Below, one piece after another: positions 6,660 through 15,343 of a stretch of DNA of 64,000 nucleotides. The stretch is from Lysobacteraceae bacterium SCN 69-320. Lineage in GTDB: Bacteria > Pseudomonadota > Gammaproteobacteria > Xanthomonadales > Rhodanobacteraceae. The notes beneath the pieces are model-generated. The model was not told the origin of the DNA and did no database searches. It saw only the letters and a list, made by a program, of their open reading frames with translations. The stretch spans positions 620,001-684,000 of the forward strand of contig MEFP01000030.1 in NCBI GenBank assembly GCA_001725155.1, in the 5' to 3' direction. Every line of letters starts with the position of its first letter. Position 1 is the stretch's first letter. Position numbers and translations under genes: made by a program.

Positions 6660-9319
6660 GGGGCATCGCCCTTGAGCAAGGCTTCCACGCGCCGCTGCAG
6701 CGGCGCGGGGAGTTCCGCTTCCGGCCACAGACGCAGGAACTCCGTGAGCCGCTGCGCCGCCATGTCGGCCTTGCCCTGACGCTGCGCGAGTTCAGCTTCG
6801 TCGAGAACCGCCAGATTCGACTCGGCAACGTTCAGCGACTTCAGCATCTCGTCGCCGTTGTATTCCGCATAAGCTCGGCCGCGATGCTGCATGAGCCATT
6901 GCGTCTCGGCGGCGGCCGCATCGAGGGCACCGACTGCGGTCTGCGCGTCGCGCAGCCCCGCGTGAACCAGATACATCTCGGAGCCGTCGATACGTGCGCT
7001 CAGCAGCGGCAGTGCAGCCGCCTTGTCGTCGCCGAGCAGTACGAGCTGGGCCTGCGCCAGCGCTGCCATATCGGCGACATAGCGATAGCTGGCGACGTCG
7101 TCGTCGGCGGCGACCTTGGCAAGCAGTTCGCGCGCCAGCGCTGCATCGCCGTTGCGCGCCGCGACGTAGGCCGCAAAGAACACGCTGAATAGCGCCTGCT
7201 CGCGATCGTTGTTGCGCGGGTCGTGCAGGGCTTCGAGTTCGCTGCTCGCATAGGTGCCGATCTGCCGTCCGAGTTCGGAGCCCGGCATGGCGACCGCTTG
7301 CAATGACAACTTCATGCCGCGGTAGGTGCGCGCGATGACCGGACTGACCAGCCTGGCTGCCGCCTCCGCTTCATCGGCGCGCTTGAGGGCTTCGCGCCAG
7401 CGCCCCTGGTCGACGGCCAGGGCAATGCGCACACGATGCACCTGAATGTCGTTGCTCGGAATGCCGCTGGTGCGCAGATTGGCCAGCTCCTTTTCCGCAT
7501 CGACGAAACGCCGGGGTATCGCCGCCGCGTCGATGAAGCGAATGCCCCCAAGCCCGGCCGCGTTCATTTCCTTGGCCCGCTGCAGATGGGTCTGCGCCTG
7601 CTGCGGCTTGTCGCTGGCGAGATACAGCGCGCCCAGCAGGTAATGGGTGTTGCCGCTGCGCGGATAGTGCGGCGCTATGGCCTTGTTGGCCGCGGCAATC
7701 GCGTCGGCGAAACGCCCGTCGTAGACATAGATGAAGTGTGCGAGGTTGGCGAAGGCCGCGTAGTGGTCCGGATACATCTCGCCGAGCAGCGTCCATTTCT
7801 TCTGCATCTCGGCCGGCTTGCCGAAGCTCGCGGCAAGCGCATCCATATAGAGCTGCTCGCGTACCGGCAGACGATCGCGCAGCGCCACGGCACGGTCGAC
7901 GTCGGCCTTGGCCGCCGTCCGGTCTTCGGCACCGAGGCGCAGCGCCGCGCGTCCGAGATAGGCCAGGGCGAAATCCGGATCCAGCCGTATCGCCTGGGCG
8001 TAGAGCTCCAGCGCAGTATCGCCACCGCCGCCCTCGGTCGCCGCCTTGCGCGCAAGCGAATAGGCGCGCAGCGCGTCGAGGTTGTCGGTCGTGACCTTGG
8101 CCAGCGGCGGGCTGGCGGTGCCGACCAGGGCCAGCGACTCGCCGAGGCGGCCACGCAGCTGGCGGTTGATGCTGTCCACCGAGACCAGCAGCGAATCCAG
8201 GCCCTGCCCTTCGGCCGAATCGGTATAGACCGTGGCCTGGCTGCGCGGGTCGATGATCTCGGCCGTCACGCGCAGCTTGCCGCCGATTTCGGCGACACTG
8301 GGCAGCACGAACGCGCGCGCGCCTTCGCGCACGGCGATCTCGGCGCCGATGGCGCGGTCGATGCGCGTCTGTGTCGGATCACGGCGCATGCGCCGCACCG
8401 CCTCGCGCACCTGCAGGTCGGGCACGATGTTGACGTAGCGCGACTGCTCCACGCTCAGGCGCAGCGCAGTGCGCAGGGTATCGTCGAGCGAGGCCTGGCC
8501 GGTCAGGTTCTGCAGGTCGCCGAGCACGATCCAGTCGCGTTCGGCGAACGCGATCGCCGCGGGCGGCCGCAGCAGCAGCCAGACGCCCAGCAGCAATGCC
8601 GCGGCGGCGATACCGGCCTCGATGAACATGGTGCCGGGGCGGCGCCACCAGGGCACTTCGCGCCAGGCCTTGCCCGAATACGGCGGCAGGCGCAACGGCG
8701 CGATGCCGGCTTCGCCGACTTCGTAGACGACCAGCGGTTCGGGCACTCCCTTGAAACGGTAGCGGCCGTGATTGATCCAGCGCGTGCGATCGGCGTTGGA
8801 ACCGAGCTCGCCGTGGGCGCGCTGGGCCAGGCTTGCGGCGACGCCGGAAACGAGGATCTGGCCCGGCAGCGCCAGCGAGGCCAGACGCGCGGTCACCGGC
8901 TTGACCAGGCCTTCGACTTCCAGCGGCTTGGCGCCGTGGACCACGTCGCCGGGATCGTTCTGCCAGACCAGCACGTCGCCGACATGCACGCCGACGCGGG
9001 CGCGCAGCGGCTCTTTCTCCTCTTCGCTCAGACGCAGCAGCTCGCGCTGGTAGGCCAGTGCGAACGCGATCGCATGGATGGGCCGTTCGAACAGGATCAG
9101 GAAGCCGTCGGTCTTGTCGATCTCCTGGCCCTGGTGGCGCAGCATGAGATCGCGCGCCATGCGGTCGTGGCGGCGCAGCAGCGCCGCGGCGCGCTGGTCG
9201 CCCAGCCGCTCGACCAGGCTCGTGGAATCGACGAGGTCGCAGAGCGCGAGCGTGCGCAGCAGGGGCGCACCCTGGCGCGTGGACGGTTGCGGTTCCGCGG
9301 ACGATACCAAGGCATTCAT
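6638..9319 (-). CDS. Class III cyclase-like/TPR membrane protein of the peptide-modification cassette
   Basis: 893 aa. Residues 20-200 form a class III adenylate/guanylate cyclase-like domain with metal-site aspartates D28 (LCDLVDST) and D71 (DKTDGFLILF). The usual catalytic Asn before the Arg is not seen: the segment reads LVKPVTARL (138-146). A transmembrane helix (about 232-250) leads to a probably periplasmic region with a substrate-binding-like part and many TPR-like helices (about 430-880). This layout matches the TIGRFAM family 'putative peptide modification system cyclase' (TIGR04510). Despite the name it is a nucleotide-cyclase homologue, not a peptide macrocyclase. It is probably a signalling or scaffold protein of the RiPP locus, with enzymatic activity uncertain. 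Confidence 0.75.
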   Translation of the reverse strand: MNALVSSAEPQPSTRQGAPLLRTLALCDLVDSTSLVERLGDQRAAALLRRHDRMARDLMLRHQGQEIDKTDGFLILFERPIHAIAFALAYQRELLRLSEEEKEPLRARVGVHVGDVLVWQNDPGDVVHGAKPLEVEGLVKPVTARLASLALPGQILVSGVAASLAQRAHGELGSNADRTRWINHGRYRFKGVPEPLVVYEVGEAGIAPLRLPPYSGKAWREVPWWRRPGTMFIEAGIAAAALLLGVWLLLRPPAAIAFAERDWIVLGDLQNLTGQASLDDTLRTALRLSVEQSRYVNIVPDLQVREAVRRMRRDPTQTRIDRAIGAEIAVREGARAFVLPSVAEIGGKLRVTAEIIDPRSQATVYTDSAEGQGLDSLLVSVDSINRQLRGRLGESLALVGTASPPLAKVTTDNLDALRAYSLARKAATEGGGGDTALELYAQAIRLDPDFALAYLGRAALRLGAEDRTAAKADVDRAVALRDRLPVREQLYMDALAASFGKPAEMQKKWTLLGEMYPDHYAAFANLAHFIYVYDGRFADAIAAANKAIAPHYPRSGNTHYLLGALYLASDKPQQAQTHLQRAKEMNAAGLGGIRFIDAAAIPRRFVDAEKELANLRTSGIPSNDIQVHRVRIALAVDQGRWREALKRADEAEAAARLVSPVIARTYRGMKLSLQAVAMPGSELGRQIGTYASSELEALHDPRNNDREQALFSVFFAAYVAARNGDAALARELLAKVAADDDVASYRYVADMAALAQAQLVLLGDDKAAALPLLSARIDGSEMYLVHAGLRDAQTAVGALDAAAAETQWLMQHRGRAYAEYNGDEMLKSLNVAESNLAVLDEAELAQRQGKADMAAQRLTEFLRLWPEAELPAPLQRRVEALLKGDAPQLVRKS

Positions 9320-9516
9320 GCCCGAGACTCCAGGACGGACGGCGGCAGGCCTTTCCCCCTGCGTTCCAGCCAGAACCCCCTGGGCCTGGCCGAGACGCCG
9401 ATCACAATGTCGAGGCCTAGCGCAAAAGTGTACGCTGCCAGCTCATCAATGCGCATCTGCGCGCGTGCCGCCACATCATTTGCTGCACCGCAGCATGACG
9501 AGCACGCCCTCGCCGC

Positions 9517-10593
9517 CTAGGCGATGACGCGGAAGTTGTCGCCGCCCTCGCCCTTGACGAGATACAGGGCGCAGTCCGAATCGCTGTACCAGGCCGACCA
9601 CTCGGACGTCTCGTGACACAGGCTCGCGCCGATGCTGACGCTGACGAGCAGATTCTCGGCCGGCGCATGGAAGCGCAGTCCGCGCACGCCGGCGGCGATC
9701 TGCGCGGCCCGGCCGCGCAGTTCCTCGGCGTCGTGCACCTGGACCAGCACGGCGAATTCGTCGCCGCCGAGGCGGCACGGCAGATCGGTCGCCGCGGCGG
9801 CCTGCTGCACCTCGCGCGCGACCGCGCGCAGGGCCAGGTCGCCGGTCAGGTGACCGTAGTGGTCGTTGATCTGCTTGAAATGGTCAATGTCGATCAGCAG
9901 CAGGCCCAGGCGCATGCCCGGGTCGCGCCGGGCGCGCAGTTCGTCCAGGTAGTGATAGAGCCCGCGCCGGTTGCACAGGCCGGTCAGCTCGTCGGTACGC
10001 ACGAGGCGCTCGGCCGTGGACAGCTGGGTCTGCGTCTGGCGCAGCGAATCCAGGGTCACGAGCAGGTCTTCGTTGCGCCGCTTGAGGTTCTGGATCAGCT
10101 GCTGCTCGCTGGCCACGAGATAGGAGAACGAGCGGCGCATGAACTGGGCGAGCAGCGGTGCCTGGGTCTGCAGCAGGGTCTCGAATTCCGCATGCTCGAT
10201 GACGCGCAGCACGCTGGCCTCGGCCGCAACGGCATTGGCGACGCGGGCATGGTTGCCGATGAACAACGCGAGCTCGCCGAAGAATTCGCGCGGCCCGATC
10301 AGCTTGTCCGGCATACCGTCGCCGAATTCGAGCTGGATGCTGCCGGCCTCGATCACGAACATCGCACGGCCGAGCTCGCCCTTGCGGAAGATCATCTCGC
10401 GCGGCACGAGTTCGCGGCGCTGGCCGACGCTGACGAACAGCGCGAGTTCCTCGTCGGAGAGCTGGCGCGGCAGAAACACGGGGCGCGCCCGCGCAAAGGC
10501 GCTGCCCGGCGCGGCGGATTGCGCCAACGAGGCTCCAGGACTGACCTTGACCACGTAATCCCCCCCGGGAACGCTTGTCTGTCGGTCCGGCAT
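9517..10593 (-). CDS. Diguanylate cyclase with N-terminal cyclic-nucleotide-binding domain
   Basis: 358 aa from the ATG at 10593 (MPDRQTSVPGGDYVV). Residues about 45-165 are a cNMP-binding (Crp-like) beta-barrel (GELGRAMFVIEAGSIQLEFG, FFGELALFIGN). A helical linker leads to a GGDEF domain with an intact active site, GGDEF at 276-280, preceded by LLIDIDHFKQINDHYGH. No RxxD product-inhibition site is visible upstream of the motif. It should make c-di-GMP under control of a bound cyclic nucleotide. It lies 197 bp upstream of the cyclase-TPR gene on the same strand, which makes a cAMP-type signal from that neighbour an attractive but unproven input. Confidence 0.85.
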   Translation of the reverse strand: MPDRQTSVPGGDYVVKVSPGASLAQSAAPGSAFARARPVFLPRQLSDEELALFVSVGQRRELVPREMIFRKGELGRAMFVIEAGSIQLEFGDGMPDKLIGPREFFGELALFIGNHARVANAVAAEASVLRVIEHAEFETLLQTQAPLLAQFMRRSFSYLVASEQQLIQNLKRRNEDLLVTLDSLRQTQTQLSTAERLVRTDELTGLCNRRGLYHYLDELRARRDPGMRLGLLLIDIDHFKQINDHYGHLTGDLALRAVAREVQQAAAATDLPCRLGGDEFAVLVQVHDAEELRGRAAQIAAGVRGLRFHAPAENLLVSVSIGASLCHETSEWSAWYSDSDCALYLVKGEGGDNFRVIA

Positions 10594-10759
10594 GTTACCG
10601 CAGGCGTATGGTCGCCGCGGCAGGAAGTCGGCAGACAGTGCAGATTTTTCCGGTGTTCGGAACTTTTGCGCGGCGAACCGGTGGAAGAGCCCCCCTGCGC
10701 CGACGGCCGGGACCGCGGCCGTGCGGCGGACGCCGCCGGCACCGCCCCCGCTCGGCCGC

Positions 10760-11536
10760 TCAGGCGCGCAGACCGACCCCGCGGCGCAGCAGGTACAGGC
10801 CGAAACCCGCGAGTACCGCCGCCGTGACCAGCATGACGGCATAGGCCGCATAGAGGTTCACGTCGCTGACGCCGAGCAGGCCGTAGCGGAACGCGTTGAC
10901 CATGTAGACGATGGGATTGGCCAGCGAGATCGCGTGCCAGGGCTCGGCCAGATGGCTGACCGGATAGAACACGCCGCCAAGATAGGTCAGCGGGGTCAGG
11001 ATGAAGGTCGGCACGATCGCGATGTCGTCGAACTTCTTCGCATAGACCGCGTTGACGAAGCCGGCCAGCGCGAACACGACGGCAGTCAGCAGGAACGTCG
11101 TCAGGGTCACGAACACGTGGTGCAGGCGGATGTGCGTGAAGAACATGGCCACGCCGAGGACGATGGCGCCGACCATGAGGCCGCGCACGACGGCGCCGGT
11201 CACGTAGCCGGTCAGGATGACCCAGCTCGGCATCGGCGAAACCAGCATTTCCTCGACGTAGCGGCCGAACTTGGAGCCGAAGAAGGAACTGGAGATGTTG
11301 CCGTAGGCGTTCTGGATCACCGCCATCATGATCAGGCCCGGCACGATGAAGTCGATGTACTGCACGCCCGGCTGCATCTCGCCGATGCGGCCGCCGATCA
11401 GGTTGCCGAAGATGAAGAAATAGAGAGTCATCGTGATCGCCGGCGGCAACAGGGTCTGGCCCCAGATGCGCAGGATGCGCGCGATCTCGCGGCGGACGAT
11501 GGTGCCGAGGGCGACTAGGTTGGCTTGGGTCTGCAT
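10760..11536 (-). CDS. yadH: ABC-2 type transporter permease, YadH-like
   Basis: 258 aa with six hydrophobic segments, beginning with the short cytoplasmic MQTQANLVALGTIVRREIAR and ending with the basic RRGVGLRA tail. The order and length fit the ABC-2 permease family, and LVSPMPSWVILTGYVTGAVVR is the typical central loop region. It is encoded 64 bp downstream of its ATPase on the same strand. E. coli YadGH is the closest named model; its substrate is undefined, so no export substrate is proposed. Confidence 0.85.
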   Translation of the reverse strand: MQTQANLVALGTIVRREIARILRIWGQTLLPPAITMTLYFFIFGNLIGGRIGEMQPGVQYIDFIVPGLIMMAVIQNAYGNISSSFFGSKFGRYVEEMLVSPMPSWVILTGYVTGAVVRGLMVGAIVLGVAMFFTHIRLHHVFVTLTTFLLTAVVFALAGFVNAVYAKKFDDIAIVPTFILTPLTYLGGVFYPVSHLAEPWHAISLANPIVYMVNAFRYGLLGVSDVNLYAAYAVMLVTAAVLAGFGLYLLRRGVGLRA

Positions 11537-11600
11537 GGGAATCGTCAGGATTCGGAGTGGATGACCCGCCGGCGCGGCTCGCCGCGCGGCAGGCGCGCGG

Positions 11601-12536
11601 TCAGGCGGCCTTGCCGTGGTTGCCCTCGACGAGGCGCACGAACAGCTCTTCGAGGCGATTGGCCTTGTTGCGCATCGAGGTCACCGTGACGCCGCGCGCA
11701 CTCAATGCGGCGAACAGCGAATTGAGGTCGTGGGTGCGCGACATCTCGGCCTCCAGCGTGTGCGCGTCGACCGGGGTCAGGCGCACGCCGTCGACCTGCG
11801 GCAGCGACTCGGGCATCGCGGCGACGTCGAGCACGAACGTCTCCACGTCGAGCTTGGACAGCAGGCGCTTCATCGACGTGTTCTCGATGATGCTGCCCTT
11901 GTCGATGATCGCTATGTTGCGGCAGAGCTGCTCGGCTTCCTCGAGGTAATGCGTGGTCAGGATCACCGTCGTGCCGGCGCGGTTGATCTCGGTGACGAAC
12001 TTCCACATCGAGCGGCGGATCTCGATGTCGACGCCGGCGGTGGGCTCGTCGAGGATCAGCAGGCGCGGCTCGTTCATCATCGCGCGGGCGATCATCAGGC
12101 GCCGCTTCATGCCGCCGGACAAGGTGCGCGAGGCGACGTCCTTCTTTTCCCAGAGACTGAGCTGGCGCAGGTAGGTCTCGGCTCGGCCGCAGGCGACGCC
12201 GCGCGGAATGCCGTAGAAGCCGGCCTGGTTCACGCAGATGTCGAACGGCGTCTCGAACTGGTTGAAGTTCAGCTCCTGCGGCACGAGGCCGATCAGTTGC
12301 ATCGCGCCGCCGCGGTCACGGTGGATCGAGCGGCCGAACACTTCGGCCTCGCCGGCGCTGGCGTTCACCAGCGAGGACAGGATGCCGATCAGGGTGGACT
12401 TGCCTGCGCCGTTGGGCCCGAGCAGGGCGAAGAAGTCGCCGGGTTCCACGCGCAGCGAGACGCCCTTGAGCGCCTGTACGCCATTCGCGTAAGTCTTGGT
12501 CAGGTTGCGGACGTCCAGGGCCGGAGGCGCGCTCAT
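11601..12536 (-). CDS. yadG: ABC transporter ATPase, YadG-like
   Basis: 311 aa. The nucleotide-binding domain occupies the first 220 residues, with Walker A GPNGAGKST, signature LSGGMKRR, Walker B LLILDEPTAGVD and the switch His in TTHYLEEAEQL. The last 80 residues form the C-terminal regulatory extension common to this ABC-2 partner group. It forms an operon with the permease gene downstream. It is divergent from the ferredoxin reductase gene across only 65 bp. Confidence 0.9.
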   Translation of the reverse strand: MSAPPALDVRNLTKTYANGVQALKGVSLRVEPGDFFALLGPNGAGKSTLIGILSSLVNASAGEAEVFGRSIHRDRGGAMQLIGLVPQELNFNQFETPFDICVNQAGFYGIPRGVACGRAETYLRQLSLWEKKDVASRTLSGGMKRRLMIARAMMNEPRLLILDEPTAGVDIEIRRSMWKFVTEINRAGTTVILTTHYLEEAEQLCRNIAIIDKGSIIENTSMKRLLSKLDVETFVLDVAAMPESLPQVDGVRLTPVDAHTLEAEMSRTHDLNSLFAALSARGVTVTSMRNKANRLEELFVRLVEGNHGKAA

Positions 12537-12601
12537 GGGCTGCAGGGTCGGGGAGGGGCAGGTAGTATACGGTCCCCTTTGCCGCCGATTGGTTCCGTCC
12601 C

Positions 12602-13351
12602 GTGGCCGAACAGTTTCCGCTGCGCCTGGTCTCCAGCTACATGCTCGCGCCGGCCGTGCGCCATCTGGTGTTCGAGCGCGCCGACGACCAGCCCTTCGTG
12701 TTCGCGCCGGGCCAGTTCATCCAGGTGCATTTCCACTACGCCGACGGCAAGCCGACCAAGCGCAGCTACTCGGTGGCGACGGTGGGCGACGGCACGGCCA
12801 CGCCGGCCGAACGCATCGAGATCGCCGTGTCGTATGTCGAAGGCGGCGCCGCGACGGCCCTGCTGGCCGGCCTGCAGCCCGGCGACACGATCAGCGCGAG
12901 CGGCCCCTACGGCCGCTTCTGCCTGTTCGATACCGACACGAACCGCCGCTACCTGCTCGTCGGCACCGGAACCGGCATCACGCCGTACCGCGCGATGCTG
13001 CCGCAGCTGCGCCGCGTGATCGCCGGACGCGGCTGCACGGTCGACCTGGTCTTCGGCGCGCGCAACGAAGGCGAACTGCTGTACGACGCGGACTTCAGCA
13101 CATTCGAGCGCGAGGTGCCGGGCTTCCGCTACCACGCCTGCCTGTCCCGCGCGCCGCGCGCGCAGCCGCGCGCGCACGATTACCACGGCCGCGTGCAGGT
13201 TGCGCTGGAGGCGCTGCAGCCGGCGGCCGACAGCGACATCGCCTACCTCTGCGGCAATCCGAACATGGTCGACGAGGCCTTCACCCTGCTCAAGAACGTC
13301 GGTCTGGCCGTACCGCACATCCGGCGCGAGAAATACGTCTCGTCCAAGTAA
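12602..13351 (+). CDS. fpr: Ferredoxin--NADP(+) reductase
   Basis: 249 aa from a GTG at 12602. FAD-binding residues are in KRSYSVAT and the NADP-binding core is VGTGTGITPYRAML. The C-terminus YLCGNPNMVDEAF followed by EKYVSSK is typical of bacterial-type (Fpr) reductases of 240-260 aa. The enzyme moves electrons between NADPH and ferredoxin or flavodoxin in the cytoplasm. It ends 9 bp before the convergent cytochrome b561 gene. Confidence 0.88.
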   Translation: MAEQFPLRLVSSYMLAPAVRHLVFERADDQPFVFAPGQFIQVHFHYADGKPTKRSYSVATVGDGTATPAERIEIAVSYVEGGAATALLAGLQPGDTISASGPYGRFCLFDTDTNRRYLLVGTGTGITPYRAMLPQLRRVIAGRGCTVDLVFGARNEGELLYDADFSTFEREVPGFRYHACLSRAPRAQPRAHDYHGRVQVALEALQPAADSDIAYLCGNPNMVDEAFTLLKNVGLAVPHIRREKYVSSK

Positions 13352-13360
13352 GCACGGCGC

Positions 13361-13906
13361 TCAGCGGAGCATGCGGCGCAGGGTGTTGTCGCGGAAATAC
13401 AGGTGGTGCGCCAGCGCCGCCGCCGCGTGCAGGCCGATCACGACGTAGAAGGCCTTGCCCAGCGCGACGTGCAGATCCTCGGTCCACTCATGCAGGCCGC
13501 GATCCAGGCCGACGAAATTCGGCAGCGTGAAGCCGAGCAGCGGAATGGTCACGGCGCGGTCGCCGCTTTGCGCGGTCAGCAGGCCGAGCAGCGGCTGCAC
13601 GATCAGGAACAGATACAGCAGCAGATGCGCCGTGCGTGCGGCCAGATGCACGAAACGGCCGGGCGCCGGGACGATGGCCGGCGCCGGCTGGACGAGGCGC
13701 GCGCCGATGCGCGGCAGCACCAGCAGCCAGATCAGCAGGCCCAGCGCCATGTGCCACTGCATCACCGCCATGCGCGCCGGCCGGTCCGGCGCGAGACCGC
13801 GCAGCTCGGCGGTCGCATAGGCAGCGATCATCAGCAGCAAGGTGCCCCAGTGCAGCACGCGTACGAGGCGGGAATAGTGCGTGGCCGGTGATGCGATGAC
13901 GTTCAT
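13361..13906 (-). CDS. Cytochrome b561-type membrane protein
   Basis: 181 aa with four hydrophobic helices. Candidate haem-ligand histidines lie in RVLHWGTLLL (helix 1), MQWHMALGLLIW (helix 2), and LHVALGKAFYVVIGLHAAAA with LAHHLYF (helix 4). This is the bacterial CybB/YceJ-like diheme cytochrome b561, usually an inner-membrane quinol or superoxide oxidase. Its ATG overlaps the stop of tag (ATGA), so it is the last gene of a three-gene coupled operon. The functional link to DNA repair is unclear. Confidence 0.85.
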   Translation of the reverse strand: MNVIASPATHYSRLVRVLHWGTLLLMIAAYATAELRGLAPDRPARMAVMQWHMALGLLIWLLVLPRIGARLVQPAPAIVPAPGRFVHLAARTAHLLLYLFLIVQPLLGLLTAQSGDRAVTIPLLGFTLPNFVGLDRGLHEWTEDLHVALGKAFYVVIGLHAAAALAHHLYFRDNTLRRMLR

Positions 13907-14481
13907 TGGGCGGATTTCTCGCGACAGAAACAATCGAGCAGATGGTCGTTGACCATGCCGGTGGCTTGCAGGAAGGCGTAGCAGATCGTCGTGCCGACGA
14001 AGGTGAAGCCCTGCTTGCGCAGAGCCTTGCTCAGACGGTCCGACAGCGGCGTGCTGGCCGGAATGTCGCCGCGCCCGCGCGGGCGGTTGTCGAGCGGCTG
14101 GCCGTCGACGAAAGACCAGAGATAGGCATCCAGGCTGCCGTGCTGCTTCTGCACGGCCTGCGCGGCGAGCGCGTTGCGCCGCACCGCGTGGACCTTGAGG
14201 CGGTTGCGCACGATGCCCGGATCGGTCAGCGCCTCGGCGAGCTCGGCGTCGCTGAGCGCGGCGCAGCGTGCGATGTCGAAACGGTGGAAGACGCGGCGGT
14301 AGTTCTCGCGCTTTTCGAGCACGGTGCGCCAGGACAGCCCGGCCTGCGCACCTTCGAGACAGAGGAACTCGAACAGCGCCTGATCGCCGTGCAGCGGGCG
14401 GCCCCATTCGGCATCGTGATAGGCACGCTCGCTGTCGCTGGATTCGGCCCAGAAGCAGCGCGTGAGCGTCGCCGTGCTCAC
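13903..14481 (-). CDS. tag: DNA-3-methyladenine glycosylase I
   Basis: 192 aa from a GTG whose position is set by overlap with the upstream stop (GTGA, 14478-14481). Hallmarks of Tag are all present: TRCFWAES near the start, YHDAEWGRP, GAQAGLSWRTVLEKRENYR, and VGTTICYAFLQATGMVNDH near the end. The zinc ligands expected from the E. coli enzyme (Cys in TRCF, His in YHDAEW, His and Cys in NDHLLDCF) are visible. It excises 3-methyladenine from alkylated DNA. Genes on both sides overlap it by four bases. Confidence 0.93.
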   Translation of the reverse strand: MSTATLTRCFWAESSDSERAYHDAEWGRPLHGDQALFEFLCLEGAQAGLSWRTVLEKRENYRRVFHRFDIARCAALSDAELAEALTDPGIVRNRLKVHAVRRNALAAQAVQKQHGSLDAYLWSFVDGQPLDNRPRGRGDIPASTPLSDRLSKALRKQGFTFVGTTICYAFLQATGMVNDHLLDCFCREKSAQ

Positions 14482-14906
14482 GCGCGCACCTGCGCGAGCC
14501 AGTCGTCGAGGTTGTAGTAGTTGGTCACGCGGGCGATCTGGCCGTCGACGATCTCGAAGAACGCGCCGCCCGGCAGCACGTAGCGCTGGCCGCGCGCCGG
14601 CGGCAGGCCTTCGTCGCCGGCGAGGTATTCGCCATGGACGACGTACTCGGCTGCCGCGCGCGAGCCGTCGGCATTGGCCATGACGACGATGTCGCGCAGC
14701 TGTTCGCGATAGCAGCGGTTCATGCGCGCGAGGAATTCGCGGAACGCTTCGCGGCCGCTCTCGCGACTGCCCTGGTTGATGTCGTGCTGCACGTCCGCCG
14801 CGAGGCAGGCCAGCATGCCCTCCCAGTCGGCGCGGTTGAACGCCGTGTAGTAGCGCAGCAGCAGCTCGGTCGCGCGATCCATTGCGCGCACGCCGTCGAT
14901 GATCAT
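14478..14906 (-). CDS. NTF2/SnoaL-like protein
   Basis: 142 aa with the cone-shaped NTF2-like fold signature: YYTAFNRADWEGMLACLAAD at the front and FFEIVDGQIARVTNYYNLDDWL at the C-terminus. Families of this fold include ketosteroid isomerase-like enzymes and small binding proteins. Polar residues in the cavity are present, but no specific reaction can be assigned. It is the first gene of the NTF2-like/tag/cytochrome b561 unit, and its stop overlaps the tag start. Confidence 0.75.
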   Translation of the reverse strand: MIIDGVRAMDRATELLLRYYTAFNRADWEGMLACLAADVQHDINQGSRESGREAFREFLARMNRCYREQLRDIVVMANADGSRAAAEYVVHGEYLAGDEGLPPARGQRYVLPGGAFFEIVDGQIARVTNYYNLDDWLAQVRA

Positions 14907-15343
14907 GAGGACTCCGCCGGCAGGACGCCGGGACGATGCACGGGAGCGCCAAGCATAGCCGCCGCGCGCAGCGCTTGCAGCAGCAGGAAGGCTTGGCCTT
15001 CGTGTTCATGCGGGAATCCCGGCGCAGACGCTGCGCGATGTCGCCCCGGCGCGACGCCCGGTTCGCGCAACGCGCACTGTGGCGCCGTTCGCGCGCTGCG
15101 ACACCAGGTCGCGGAACCCCGGGCAGATACCTGCTGCACGAACACCGCGCAGTGCGCGAGATTCCGGCGGACCCGGGCGACGAAGGCTGCGGCTGCTCCG
15201 ATCGCGTTGCCTTTCTTGCGGCTTCCGCGAAGCATTCCGACGCGGACTTGCGACGAAAGTCGCGGCGGGCATACGGCCATCGTTCGACGGATGCCGTCGG
15301 CGCGCTCCCGTATCATCCGCGGTTTCCGCTGCGTGCCCGTTGC
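14907..15343. other. 437-bp divergent intergenic region
   Basis: This region separates the NTF2-like gene (minus) from the DMT transporter gene (plus). Open frames cross it on both strands, but none has a ribosome-binding site or recognisable protein, including a Cys-rich minus-strand frame starting at 15009. I see no RNA gene, repeat or clear promoter. Confidence 0.4.

Noticed and set aside
7436-9520. A 694-aa plus-strand frame antisense to the cyclase-TPR gene
   Set aside because: No start context or domain; the minus-strand protein has clear cyclase and TPR features.
4931-10593. A hidden YcaO or lanthionine-type enzyme that would complete the RiPP pathway
   Set aside because: All coding space in the locus is accounted for, and none of the other proteins shows YcaO, LanM/LanC or radical-SAM motifs. 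BioB is the only radical-SAM protein in the window.
14936-15343. An N-terminal extension of the DMT transporter to 14936, and a Cys-rich minus-strand frame from 15009
   Set aside because: Neither has a ribosome-binding site or conserved-looking sequence; the transporter starts well at 15344 with the first helix.
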